Of a stretch of DNA of 64,000 bases, positions 1 through 8,466 are shown in pieces (position 1 is the first letter of the stretch; each line of letters starts with the position of its first letter). The notes under the pieces are model-generated. The model was not told the origin of the DNA and ran no database searches. It worked only from the letters and a program-made list of their open reading frames with translations. The stretch lies in the NCBI GenBank assembly GCA_022447585.1, contig JAKVAR010000001.1:186001-250000 (forward strand). Reading direction: 5' to 3'. Origin of the DNA: Crocinitomicaceae bacterium (GTDB taxonomy: Bacteria; Bacteroidota; Bacteroidia; Flavobacteriales_D; Crocinitomicaceae). Made by a program: the position numbers and the translations under genes.

Positions 1-2
1 AG

Positions 3-194
3 AAAGTACAGGCTTACCCAAATTGGGAATGTTTTAATCAAGTGATTTCATCACAAGAAGAAAGACTAACAGAATTCCTACTTCAAGGAGAAATATCAAG
101 CGGTGCGCAAAAAATGATTGCTGAAACTAATAATCAAGATACGAAATACCGCGTCATTGCAATTATGAGTACACCAGAATATCAATTATGCTAA
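3..194 (+). CDS. DUF1800 family protein, C-terminal fragment (5' end outside window)
   Basis: The reading frame is open from the window edge and ends at TAA 192-194, giving about 63 residues that finish with IMSTPEYQLC. That ending resembles the C-terminus of DUF1800 proteins, which are commonly encoded directly upstream of a DUF1501 protein. The next gene here is a DUF1501 protein 9 nt downstream, so the pair is probably one operon. DUF1800 proteins are exported and of unknown biochemical role. The identification rests on the short tail plus the neighbour and is therefore moderate. Confidence 0.62.
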   Translation, partial: KVQAYPNWECFNQVISSQEERLTEFLLQGEISSGAQKMIAETNNQDTKYRVIAIMSTPEYQLC

Positions 195-203
195 ACAAGA
201 ATT

Positions 204-1397
204 ATGGATAGAAGAGACTTTTTAAAAAAATCGACTTTCGCATCAGGAATGATGTTAATCCCATCTTTCTTAAAAGGGATGGAGTTTATCAAACCAGAGA
301 GTATCTCAGGATTTAAAAATGTCATTATCATCCAACTTTCTGGAGGTAATGATGGATTAAACACTATTATACCCCATAGAAACGATAGCTATCACAACTT
401 AAGACCTACAATTTCTAAATCATTAAATGAAACCTTAAAATTAACTGATGATCTAGGCATTAATAAGGCTTGCCTCGGATTAAAAGAATTATTCGATAAT
501 GGCGAAATGACTATCATTAACAATGTTGGTTACCCCAACCCCAACCGCTCTCATTTTAGAAGTCGAGACATCTGGCATTCAGGAAGTGATTCCTCTGAAT
601 ACTTAAAAACAGGTTGGGCTGGAAGATATTTAGATTCATATTGCCAAGGTGCCTATCAAGCAATTGAACATGATTCATCACTATCTCTTATTCTAAAAGG
701 TAAAAAAACGAAAGGTATCGCAGTTACCAACCCAAAACAATTATTTCAAGCAACACGAGAAACTTACTTTAAGAATATTGTTAAAAATACTGATCAAGAT
801 TTATTGAACGAAGACAATCAAGGTTACTTGTATAAAACACTTTTGGAAACCTATTCTTCGGCAGATTATATATACGAGCGATCAAAAATATACGCCTCAC
901 AAACAGACTATCCTGGAAATTCATTCGGTAAAAGTTTAAAAGGAATTTCTGATATGATTAACTCTGGTCTCAACACACGGGTTTATTACTCTACTCTTGG
1001 AGGATTTGACACACATGTAAATCAAAACGCAACTCAAGATCAACTGCTCAAAATCTATTCTGAATCCATTTCAGCCTTGGTGAAAGATTTAAAAAAGACA
1101 GGCAAATTTAAGGATACATTAATCTTGACTTTTAGTGAGTTTGGAAGACGAGCAAAAGAAAACGGAAGTCGGGGGACCGACCATGGAACAGCAAATAACT
1201 TATTCATAATTGGGAGTCAATTAAAACAACCTGGGGTTCTCGGAAATGCCCCAGACTTATCCAACTTAGATAACAATGGTGATTTAATCTATGACATTGA
1301 CTTCAGATCAATTTATGCAACAGTTCTTAACAGATGGCTAGATGCCGATGACACTATAGTTCTTGGTAAGAATTTTCAAAAATTGAATTTCATCTAA
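204..1397 (+). CDS. DUF1501 domain-containing exported protein
   Basis: This 397-residue protein begins with RRDFLKK followed by a hydrophobic stretch, a twin-arginine-like signal. Family-type motifs follow: QLSGGNDGLNT near residue 45, GGFDTH near 266, TFSEFGRR near 308 and GTDHGTA near 324. These match the DUF1501 family, which is related to the sulfatase/alkaline phosphatase fold; the conserved Asp and His residues suggest a hydrolase-like metal site, but no substrate is established. It lies 9 nt behind the DUF1800 gene, the usual order. Family assignment is secure, function is not. Confidence 0.88.
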   Translation: MDRRDFLKKSTFASGMMLIPSFLKGMEFIKPESISGFKNVIIIQLSGGNDGLNTIIPHRNDSYHNLRPTISKSLNETLKLTDDLGINKACLGLKELFDNGEMTIINNVGYPNPNRSHFRSRDIWHSGSDSSEYLKTGWAGRYLDSYCQGAYQAIEHDSSLSLILKGKKTKGIAVTNPKQLFQATRETYFKNIVKNTDQDLLNEDNQGYLYKTLLETYSSADYIYERSKIYASQTDYPGNSFGKSLKGISDMINSGLNTRVYYSTLGGFDTHVNQNATQDQLLKIYSESISALVKDLKKTGKFKDTLILTFSEFGRRAKENGSRGTDHGTANNLFIIGSQLKQPGVLGNAPDLSNLDNNGDLIYDIDFRSIYATVLNRWLDADDTIVLGKNFQKLNFI

Positions 1398-1984
1398 TTC
1401 AAATTAAACAAATTAGTTCATCCGTTTTAAATCATCAATACAATTAAGCCAAAACTTCGGCAGGTTAAGTTAAACATAAATATGATTTGCTAATGCTCTT
1501 TTACTAACCTCATATCATCGGAAGTACATATCAAAAATGGAGAATTAATTGACAACTAAACAATTGAAATAGTACTTCTTGTGAGCAAGGCTTTTTAAAT
1601 TACTATTTACGTCAAATTGAGGGAGTTATTTAGCCTTATATCAGATAATCTTCAACCGATCAAATCAAAAGGAGATTGTGAGGCCAGAAGAAGTTTAACC
1701 GTAATTTATGTCTTAAAGTTTAACCAGCTTAAATCCAAAAAGTATTAGATCGAGGATCTCCATTTAAACTTGTAATCTGAACGTACTTTAGTTAGTAGCA
1801 TATTCATGACTATAAAAGATGAAAATGTTAACATTGCTTTTGTAAAAATTGAAAATACAGAGTCTTTTGAAGAGAAAATGCTTTATTATGGGAAGACTTA
1901 TAGTATATTGGAAAAATAGAACTACAATAATCAAGATGGGAGTTCGTTTATTTCGCACCCTCTAGAACACACGAATAGAAAAAG
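1398..1984. other. 587-bp AT-rich intergenic region without a supported gene
   Basis: This is the longest non-coding stretch in an otherwise tightly packed window. I see no convincing gene, RNA or strong hairpin. A 37-codon open frame at 1806-1919 (ATG to TAG) encodes a charged peptide with no recognisable signature. The region may hold the leader of the AMP nucleosidase gene or decayed coding sequence, but neither is demonstrated. Confidence 0.5.
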
Positions 1985-2758
1985 ATGAAGACAAAACAAG
2001 AAATAGTCGAAAATTGGCTACCCAGATACACAGGAGAAGATTTAGAAAACTTTGGATCATACATCCTTCTTTGTAACTTTCAAAACTATGTAGACCGTTT
2101 CGCTGAAATGCATAAAGTAGAAGTTAAAGGAAAAGGGAAACCAATGAAATGCGCTACGGCAGAAGGCATTACTATAATTAACTTCGGAATGGGAAGTGCT
2201 TCCGCAGCAACTTGCATGGATTTACTCTCAAGCATAAAGCCCAAAGCAGTTCTATTTTTAGGAAAATGTGGTGGCCTTAAAAAGAAAAATGAAGTCGGAG
2301 ATTTGATACTTCCAATTGCTGCAATACGCGGTGAGGGAACAAGTAACGATTATTATCCTCCAGAAGTACCAGCTTTGCCCTCTTTCGCCTTACAAAAAGC
2401 AATTTCAACAACCATTCGTGATTTTAACCAGGATTACTGGACAGGTACATGTTACACTACAAACAGAAGAGTTTGGGAGCATGACGATGCGTTCAAATCT
2501 TACCTGCAAAAGGTTCGCGCTATGGCTATTGACATGGAGACAGCAACAATTTTCATTGTGGGTTTTGCAAATGAGATCCCTACTGGAGCCTTATTATTAG
2601 TCTCGGATCAACCTATGATTACGGAAGGAGTGAAGACAAGCGAGAGTGACAACAAAGTCACAGCGAAATTCGTTAATTCGCATTTGGAAATTGGAATTGA
2701 ATCTCTAAAACAATTAATCAATAACGGCAATACCGTAAAGCACCTGCGTTTTGGCTAA
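1985..2758 (+). CDS. amn: AMP nucleosidase
   Basis: This 257-residue cytosolic enzyme would hydrolyse AMP to adenine and ribose 5-phosphate in purine salvage. It belongs to the purine nucleoside phosphorylase/MTAN fold. Visible features are the glycine-rich FGMGSASAA near residues 67-75, LFLGKCGG near 90-97, AIDMETAT near 181-188 (the Glu of MET normally contacts ribose) and LLVSDQP near 203-209. The length matches the short Bacteroidota form rather than the roughly 480-residue E. coli Amn, which has an additional N-terminal domain. Its stop lies 1 nt from the stop of the opposing MscS gene. Confidence 0.87.
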   Translation: MKTKQEIVENWLPRYTGEDLENFGSYILLCNFQNYVDRFAEMHKVEVKGKGKPMKCATAEGITIINFGMGSASAATCMDLLSSIKPKAVLFLGKCGGLKKKNEVGDLILPIAAIRGEGTSNDYYPPEVPALPSFALQKAISTTIRDFNQDYWTGTCYTTNRRVWEHDDAFKSYLQKVRAMAIDMETATIFIVGFANEIPTGALLLVSDQPMITEGVKTSESDNKVTAKFVNSHLEIGIESLKQLINNGNTVKHLRFG

Positions 2759-2759
2759 A

Positions 2760-4037
2760 TCATTCAGCGATTCGTTTAAAATCATTTCCGGAAGGACGTT
2801 CGAATATACTTAATTCGAATGTTCCGATTACGGCATAAATGTGATCAAAAATATCAGCAATTATCACCTCATATTCAATCCATTCTTTCGTTTTAGAAAA
2901 ACAGTATACTTCTAAAGGAACGCCATACTCATCTGCATTCAATTGGCGAACCATTAAAGTCATGTTATCATTGATATTGTGATTATTCCGCAAATAGTAT
3001 TCCATGTACCTTCTAAACAAACCAATATTCGTCTGAGTTCGACCATTGATAGAATCACCAGGATTAACACCTTTTTTAGCGTTGAACTCCATGATTTCGG
3101 CTTCTCGCTCAGCAATAAACTCGCCTATCAACTGAACTCCTTTTAATTTTTCAATTAACTCTGGTGATGCAAATTTCACCGAGTCAAGTTGAATTTTTAT
3201 TGAACGCTTAATTCTTCTTCCATCAGATTCTTCCATTCCTCTCCAATTCACAAATGAATCAGAAATAAAAGAATACGTTGGTATTGTAGTTATGGTTTTA
3301 TCCCAATTTTGAACCTTTACTGTCGTTAAATTAATTTCTTCAACATTCCCATCAGCGCCATAACGTTCCATTGTTACCCAATCACCTACGCGTATCATAT
3401 CGTTAGTAGACAGCTGAATACTTCCAACAAATCCAAGAATTGTATCTCTAAAAACCAATAATAGAATTGCCGAAACAGCTCCAAGTGATGTTAAGAAGAA
3501 TAGCGGTGACTTATCAGTTATAATTGAAAGCATAACGATTATAAGAATACCAGTGATTATTATTTTAAAAATTTGTGTAAAACTCTGAATAGGTTTGTCT
3601 TTATAATTGTCATTTTCTCGTACGATATCTCTCAATCCATTAAATAAACGATTCACTATTACAATAATAGTCAAGACAATAAGTACTTCTGCCGTCTTCG
3701 ATAGGAATCGCGAAAATTGCGGATAATTGAAAAAAACAATGGATAAGAAGTATTCCATAAAGCCAATAGGAACTAGCAAAGCAAACCCTTTAAACACTTT
3801 ATTGTTCATCAAATGATCATCCCAAGTTGCTTTTGTTTTACCAACAAATACATGCAAAAGTTGAATCAGTATCAACCTGGATAAAAACCAAATCAGAGCA
3901 GAAGCAATTAACAAACCTGCAAACAATCCGATTGTCCACCAGATAATTTGATCAGCATACGCTTCAGCGTTAAATGTTCCATTGACTCCTTGCGAGAAAT
4001 AATAACTTTTAATCCAATTGATAATTGAGTCTTTCAT
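2760..4037 (-). CDS. MscS-family mechanosensitive ion channel (YbdG-like)
   Basis: The protein has about 425 residues with around five hydrophobic segments in its first half. The MscS pore/beta region follows, with GFVGSIQLSTNDMIRVGDWV and then an EEINLTTVKVQNWD stretch. Long MscS proteins of the YbdG type have this layout and gate on membrane tension during osmotic downshift. I chose the ATG at 4037. A TTG six codons upstream (4055) is in frame, but a TAnnTTTG promoter box at 4053-4060 overlaps it, so the transcript probably starts between them. The gene diverges from the CPBP protease gene. Confidence 0.86.
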   Translation of the reverse strand: MKDSIINWIKSYYFSQGVNGTFNAEAYADQIIWWTIGLFAGLLIASALIWFLSRLILIQLLHVFVGKTKATWDDHLMNNKVFKGFALLVPIGFMEYFLSIVFFNYPQFSRFLSKTAEVLIVLTIIVIVNRLFNGLRDIVRENDNYKDKPIQSFTQIFKIIITGILIIVMLSIITDKSPLFFLTSLGAVSAILLLVFRDTILGFVGSIQLSTNDMIRVGDWVTMERYGADGNVEEINLTTVKVQNWDKTITTIPTYSFISDSFVNWRGMEESDGRRIKRSIKIQLDSVKFASPELIEKLKGVQLIGEFIAEREAEIMEFNAKKGVNPGDSINGRTQTNIGLFRRYMEYYLRNNHNINDNMTLMVRQLNADEYGVPLEVYCFSKTKEWIEYEVIIADIFDHIYAVIGTFELSIFERPSGNDFKRIAE

Positions 4038-4052
4038 TTTCCTACTTTTAAG

Positions 4053-4060
4053 CAAAAATA
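4053..4060 (-). promoter_or_regulatory. Bacteroidota-type -7 box (TATTTTTG) for the MscS gene
   Basis: Read on the minus strand this is TATTTTTG, a full match to TAnnTTTG, ending 15 nt before the ATG at 4037. No clear -33 element is visible. The position supports the shorter start for the channel gene. Confidence 0.5.
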
Positions 4061-4068
4061 GTAAGTTA

Positions 4069-4620
4069 TTGAGTAAAAGATCTATTTATTTATTAGGAAC
4101 CATCACACTCCTACTCTTTCCTGTTCCGACTTTTGTTGGTCTGTACTGGTTTGAGGACATTTTGCCATTAGAAATATTTGAATTTAAAAACTTAACCACT
4201 TTCAAATTAATTCTCGGAATTCAACTTGGAATAGTATATGCGTTTCTAGCTTTACTGTTCATGCAAGCACGAATATTTCAGGAAATGCCGACACGAGTCG
4301 AACACCTTGTTAGAAGTATGAATCTGAACTTGTTTGATTGTTTTTTTCTATCCGTTTGTGCAGGAGTTGGAGAGGAAATTTTATTTAGATCTGGAATTCA
4401 ATTCTACCTAGGCCCAATAATTACAACAGTAATATTCGTTGCGATACACGGATACCTAAACCCATTCAATTGGAAGATGTCTTTATACGGTTTTATTGTC
4501 CTTCCATTCATTTTACTTATCAGTTATGGTTATGAAGAGTTTGGACTTTGGTTTTCAATCGGAGCGCACTTCTCCTATGACTTCGTTCTCTTTGTTGTGA
4601 TGACAAAATCCGACGATTAA
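4069..4620 (+). CDS. CPBP family intramembrane metalloprotease
   Basis: A membrane protein of 183 residues if started at TTG 4069, or 200 if started at TTG 4018; no ATG lies in this part of the frame. It shows the CPBP (Rce1/Abi) signature: motif 1 GVGEEILFRSG with the paired glutamates and Arg, motif 2 VAIHGYLNP, and a late His in IGAHFSYDF. These residues form the intramembrane glutamate/histidine active site in the family. Substrates are unknown. I prefer 4069 because the 4018 start would run into the divergent channel gene. Its stop shares the tetranucleotide TTAA (4617-4620) with the opposing lipoprotein gene. Confidence 0.78.
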   Translation: MSKRSIYLLGTITLLLFPVPTFVGLYWFEDILPLEIFEFKNLTTFKLILGIQLGIVYAFLALLFMQARIFQEMPTRVEHLVRSMNLNLFDCFFLSVCAGVGEEILFRSGIQFYLGPIITTVIFVAIHGYLNPFNWKMSLYGFIVLPFILLISYGYEEFGLWFSIGAHFSYDFVLFVVMTKSDD

Positions 4621-5348
4621 CGAACTATGATGGATAATCTACTTGTTTGTTGAACTAACAGACAATGCGGAACTCTTATAATCGGATCTACTTCCAATAC
4701 TTCAAAGTATCTGAGCGTGCATAAATCTTCGGGAAGTGTAAGAAGAGGACCAGCTCCGGATAAATAAAGCTCTCTTAGTTTTCTACAATTTGTCAAAGAA
4801 TCTGGAAGCTCTAACATGTTATTTTGATTCAACTTTAAGAATTGTAATTCAGTGCATTGTCCTACTTCCTCGGGGAGAATTTCAAAACCATTATACTTCA
4901 ACTCCAAAACCGCAAGTTTTTTCATATCTCCGATCGTTTTGGGCAGTGTTTTCAACTTATTATTATTCAGTAGAAGTTGCTCTAGATTAACCATCCCACT
5001 AATTGAATCAGGAAGATTTGCCAGTTCATTATATTGAACAGATAAAATCTTTAATTTTTTAAGCTTACCTATGGACTCTGGAAGGTATTTAATGTTGTTC
5101 TTTCCTAGGTAAAGTTTCTCCAGGTTTACCAGTTCCCCAATTCGCTCTGGGATTGAATCAATTTTATTCCCGTATAATCTTAAAACTTTAAGGTTCTTAT
5201 TAAAAAAAACTTCTTCAGGAATTTCGGTCAATCCTTTACGGGACAGGTTAATGTTATTACCTTCTCTTCCAGTCTTATAATCCTTTAATCCAGCACAACC
5301 GGATAAAAAAACAACTAAAATTAAAAGGTTAAAAAGGCTTTTTAACAT
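4617..5348 (-). CDS. Leucine-rich-repeat lipoprotein
   Basis: This 243-residue protein has a lipoprotein signal with lipobox LSGC near residue 18, so it should be lipid-anchored in the envelope. From about residue 30 it consists of roughly eight leucine-rich repeats of about 23 residues of the type LPxxIGxLxxLxxLxLxxNxL, ending in a short cap with two cysteines. LRR proteins normally bind other proteins; no partner is evident here. It stands alone between convergent and divergent neighbours. The repeat family is certain, the role unknown. Confidence 0.85.
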   Translation of the reverse strand: MLKSLFNLLILVVFLSGCAGLKDYKTGREGNNINLSRKGLTEIPEEVFFNKNLKVLRLYGNKIDSIPERIGELVNLEKLYLGKNNIKYLPESIGKLKKLKILSVQYNELANLPDSISGMVNLEQLLLNNNKLKTLPKTIGDMKKLAVLELKYNGFEILPEEVGQCTELQFLKLNQNNMLELPDSLTNCRKLRELYLSGAGPLLTLPEDLCTLRYFEVLEVDPIIRVPHCLLVQQTSRLSIIVR

Positions 5349-5478
5349 CTCACTAAGTTAAACTAAATCGAATAAAATTCCTCCTCGTAAGCAACTTTTC
5401 CTTAATTTTTACATCTATAAACTAAACCATTGGAATTCTCACCTGTCAGAATAATGAACGTTATAAAAAATTAAGAAT

Positions 5479-6132
5479 ATGAATGTATTAAAATCAATAG
5501 TATTAGGTTTAACATTAATCGTTGGAATCTCTGCTCATGCCCAACGTCAAGATCAAAAGAAATCGAGTGAAGATAAAGCAGCTAGACTTTCTACAAAAAT
5601 GATTGAATCACTTGATTTAGATGAAAATAAATCGGCAGAAGTATCAAGAATCAACTCTGAATTCATGAACAAATTAGAGATAACAAAGAAAGATGAGTTG
5701 ATGAATAAAGAAGCTAAGAAACTTCAAATTGAGGTGGCAAAACAAGAAAGAGATACTCAATTGAAAAGTCTTTTATCAAGTGATGAGTATGCTAAATATG
5801 AAGCAATGAATGCTGAAAAAGCCGAAGCAAAGCAAGAGAAAAAAGATAATCGTGAAAAAAAATCTCCAGCTGAAAAGGCAAAAATACAGACTGAAAAAAT
5901 GGCTCAAGACCTTGGCCTAAATGAGGAGCAAAAAGAAAAAGTTCTAATTATCAACGAAGGAATCAACGTCAAGAATCAGGGAATTAAATCAAATAATTCT
6001 TTCACAGAGGAACAAAAAAAAGAATACTTAAAAGAGAATAGAAAAGCAAAAAATCGCATGTTGTCTGAAATTTTAACGCCAGAGCAAATGGATATGTTAA
6101 AGTCTCAGAAAAAAGAGAACCGTTCTAAATAA
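5479..6132 (+). CDS. Secreted helical protein with two Spy/CpxP-like repeats
   Basis: This 217-residue protein has a signal peptide (about residues 1-21, ending AHAQ) followed by charged, Lys/Glu-rich helix. Two similar segments, residues about 30-110 and 130-215, each hold an AxxxTxxMxxxLxLxExQ-type helix followed by an EYLKxN/SSDEYAKY-type helix. This resembles the LTxxQ-style helices of Spy/CpxP and of Bacteroidota DUF4890 proteins, which are periplasmic. A chaperone-like or stress-binding role is only an inference. A strong symmetric terminator follows directly. Confidence 0.72.
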   Translation: MNVLKSIVLGLTLIVGISAHAQRQDQKKSSEDKAARLSTKMIESLDLDENKSAEVSRINSEFMNKLEITKKDELMNKEAKKLQIEVAKQERDTQLKSLLSSDEYAKYEAMNAEKAEAKQEKKDNREKKSPAEKAKIQTEKMAQDLGLNEEQKEKVLIINEGINVKNQGIKSNNSFTEEQKKEYLKENRKAKNRMLSEILTPEQMDMLKSQKKENRSK

Positions 6133-6150
6133 ATTCAAATACTCGAAATA

Positions 6151-6180
6151 AAAAAAGGCTCACAATTGTGAGCCTTTTTT
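6151..6180. terminator. Bidirectional rho-independent terminator
   Basis: A perfect 30-nt palindrome (AAAAAAGGCTCACAA and its reverse complement) has A/T tracts on both flanks. It sits between the convergent helical-protein gene and msrA, so it can end transcription from both sides. Confidence 0.88.
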
Positions 6181-6710
6181 TATTTCATTAAATCTGCAAA
6201 AGCTTTTCTAAACTTATCAACCTTAGGTCTAACCATAGCACGACAATATGGATTATCGGGATTTAGCTCCAAGTAATTTTTATGATATTCCTCAGCCGGA
6301 TAAAATTCAGGCAATGGGCTTATTTCCGTTACAATCGGATAATCCCAAACTTTAGAGTTATTTAATTTCTCTTTATAAAACTCAGCTAATTTTCTCTGCT
6401 CTTCTGTATGATAAAATACTACTGACCTATATTGCGGTCCAATATCATTTCCTTGTCTATTTAGCGTTGTTGGATCATGAATAAACCAAAACAATTCTAA
6501 CAACTTCTCGAAAGAAATGATTTCAGAATCAAACTCTATTCTTGCTACTTCAGCATGCTTAGTTGCACCAGAACAAACGTCTTTATAGTTTGCCGTAGAT
6601 TTTTTTCCACCTGCATAACCAGGATATACCTTTATAATTCCATCTACATCCTTAAAACAAGCTTCAATACACCAGAAACATCCTGCTCCAAATGTTGTTT
6701 CCATTTTCAT
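6180..6710 (-). CDS. msrA: Peptide-methionine (S)-S-oxide reductase MsrA
   Basis: This 176-residue protein would reduce the S epimer of methionine sulfoxide using thioredoxin. The catalytic motif GAGCFWC spans residues 8-14, with Cys11 as the nucleophile. The family features YPGYAGG, HAEVARIEFD, LFWFIHDPTTLNRQGNDIG and QYRSVVFY follow. Candidate resolving cysteines are in DVCSG and NPYCRAM. No signal peptide is visible, so it should act in the cytosol. It lies 28 nt downstream of msrB on the same strand, probably in one transcript, and its stop abuts the shared terminator. Confidence 0.95.
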   Translation of the reverse strand: MKMETTFGAGCFWCIEACFKDVDGIIKVYPGYAGGKKSTANYKDVCSGATKHAEVARIEFDSEIISFEKLLELFWFIHDPTTLNRQGNDIGPQYRSVVFYHTEEQRKLAEFYKEKLNNSKVWDYPIVTEISPLPEFYPAEEYHKNYLELNPDNPYCRAMVRPKVDKFRKAFADLMK

Positions 6711-6738
6711 AACTACAAAGAAAAGAAGATTTCACGTA

Positions 6739-7254
6739 CTATTTTTGTTTTTTAAAATTTAAAGAGGCCGAATTAATACAATATCTTAAGCCAGTAGGTT
6801 CAGGCCCATCATTAAAAACATGCCCTAAATGAGCATCACATCGATTACAAACAACCTCACTTCTCAACATTCCAAAGGAAGCGTCATCCACTTGTTTTAT
6901 ATTGGTTTCATTCGCTGGAGCGTAAAAGCTTGGCCATCCTGTTCCCGATTTAAACTTTGTATCAGATAAAAATAGCAGATTATCACAGCAAACACAATGG
7001 TAGTAACCTTTTGCTTTATTATCCCAATATTTTCCGGTAAAAGCTCTTTCCGTGCCACTTTTTCGGGTCACATAAAATTGTTCGTCAGAAAGCATAGCCT
7101 TCCATTCCTCGTCTGATTTAACCACTTTCGTTGAATCGTCAAATTGATCATTAAGGATACGAGCCTCAATAGCAGTAGCATCCGTTTTATCTTCTATGAT
7201 ATTAGCACTGCATCCTAGAAGAATAATAGTCATACTAATTAATAATTTCATCAT
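6739..7254 (-). CDS. msrB: Peptide-methionine (R)-S-oxide reductase MsrB, lipoprotein form
   Basis: This 171-residue protein would reduce the R epimer of methionine sulfoxide. Visible features are two zinc-binding CxxC pairs (C87/C90 and C136/C139), SGTGWPSFY, the [10 protein letters not shown] segment and the catalytic Cys159 in CINSASLNF. The N-terminus is a lipoprotein signal with lipobox LLGC (Cys15), which places the enzyme in the envelope, unlike the neighbouring MsrA. It is the first gene of an msrB-msrA pair. Confidence 0.93.
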   Translation of the reverse strand: MMKLLISMTIILLGCSANIIEDKTDATAIEARILNDQFDDSTKVVKSDEEWKAMLSDEQFYVTRKSGTERAFTGKYWDNKAKGYYHCVCCDNLLFLSDTKFKSGTGWPSFYAPANETNIKQVDDASFGMLRSEVVCNRCDAHLGHVFNDGPEPTGLRYCINSASLNFKKQK

Positions 7255-7272
7255 CTTAAATCATTTTTATAA

Positions 7273-7301
7273 TTGTTTAGACGTAAATAGAACTACTTTT
7301 G
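7273..7301 (+). promoter_or_regulatory. Bacteroidota promoter (TTG, 18-nt gap, TACTTTTG)
   Basis: TTG at 7273-7275 and TACTTTTG at 7294-7301 are separated by 18 nt, fitting the -33/-7 arrangement of the Bacteroidota housekeeping sigma factor. The box ends 4 nt before the GTG start of the MFS gene, implying a leaderless or near-leaderless mRNA. Confidence 0.6.
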
Positions 7302-7305
7302 TACA

Positions 7306-8466
7306 GTGATATTGAATTATTCTAAAAATTTCTGGCTTATTTGTTTCGCTCTCTTGTTCTTCATGACGAGTTTTAACCTTATCCTGCCTGAATTAAATGA
7401 CTTTATTACAACAATGGGCCATCCAGATAAAAAAAGTCTAATTATCACATTTTTTACCATTACCGCATTAATATCTCGCCCATTTTCAGGTAAATTATCA
7501 GATACAATTGGACGTAAAAAAGTTATGTATATCGGAATGGGGGTTGCATTCATTGTTTCAATACTCTATCCTTTATTCGGTTACGTTAGCCTATTCCTAT
7601 TCTTGCGACTCATGCATGGCTTCAGTGCTGGATTTTTACCAACTGGAGCTACTGCTCTTGTAACAGATATACTTCCTTCAGAAAAAAGAGGAGTTGGAAT
7701 GGGAATTTGGGGTGTATTTATCTCCTTAGGTTTTGGACTTCAACCTTTGGGATCAATTATTCGCGAAGAATTTGGAATGAACACCTTATTCTTTGTCTCT
7801 GCATTTTTTGCAGTTCTCTCAGGCATATTAATCTCGTTTTTAAAAGAAACACTTTCCAACCCCGTAAAGTTTAAATGGAGTTTATTGAAAATAAAATGGA
7901 ATGATATTTTTGAACCTAGTGTTATTCCTGCAGGAATCGTGATGTTTTTATCTGCATTCTGCTCTGGAGTTGTCCTAGTGGTTACGCCAGATATGTCTGG
8001 ATTCTTTGAAATTGACAATAAAGGATGGTTCTTTGGTTTCTATGCATTCTCCACAATATTTATTAGACTATTTGCCTCAGGGCTATCTGATAATATTGGA
8101 CGTCGGAAGACACTGATATTTGGTCTATCTATGATGATAATTTGCATGACATTAGTTGCCCTTTCTAGTGAATGGAAACTTTATACCGCTGCAGCAATAA
8201 TGTTTGGGGTTAGCACTGGTATATCAAGTCCGACATTAATGGCTTGGACAGCTGATTTATCACATATAGATCGTCGCGGTGTTGGCGCAGGAACACTATT
8301 TATCGCTTTAGAATTTGGTGTTATGTTTGGTTCTCTTTCCACTATGTTAACATATGACAGTACCTCTACAACAATTCCTACAACATTCAGTGTTGCAGCA
8401 ATCATGGCAATTACCGGAATATCTTATTTAATATGGCATTTGAAATATAGAGAATCAAAAACTTAA
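7306..8466 (+). CDS. MFS transporter
   Basis: This 386-residue integral membrane protein shows about twelve hydrophobic segments. The MFS loop motif appears twice, as the two-fold family repeat predicts: DTIGRKKVMYIG after helix 2 and DNIGRRKTLIFG after helix 8. The fold is certain and resembles drug or metabolite efflux carriers, but the substrate cannot be read from sequence. The start is GTG 7306, with TTG 7312 as an alternative; both lie just behind a promoter box. The 3' end overlaps the opposing transporter gene by 12 nt. Confidence 0.86.
   Translation: MILNYSKNFWLICFALLFFMTSFNLILPELNDFITTMGHPDKKSLIITFFTITALISRPFSGKLSDTIGRKKVMYIGMGVAFIVSILYPLFGYVSLFLFLRLMHGFSAGFLPTGATALVTDILPSEKRGVGMGIWGVFISLGFGLQPLGSIIREEFGMNTLFFVSAFFAVLSGILISFLKETLSNPVKFKWSLLKIKWNDIFEPSVIPAGIVMFLSAFCSGVVLVVTPDMSGFFEIDNKGWFFGFYAFSTIFIRLFASGLSDNIGRRKTLIFGLSMMIICMTLVALSSEWKLYTAAAIMFGVSTGISSPTLMAWTADLSHIDRRGVGAGTLFIALEFGVMFGSLSTMLTYDSTSTTIPTTFSVAAIMAITGISYLIWHLKYRESKT

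Noticed and set aside
1806..1919. 37-codon open frame as a small gene
   Set aside because: It has no recognisable motif, signal or promoter box, and a frame of this length is expected by chance in 587 bp of AT-rich DNA.
2316..2600. 94-codon plus-strand frame inside the AMP nucleosidase gene
   Set aside because: It overlaps a well-supported conserved enzyme in another frame and its translation shows no protein features.
4069..4620. CPBP protein as an abortive-infection (Abi) phage-defence gene
   Set aside because: CPBP proteases are often labelled Abi, but no other defence gene, toxin-antitoxin pair or mobile element is nearby; a housekeeping intramembrane protease is more likely.
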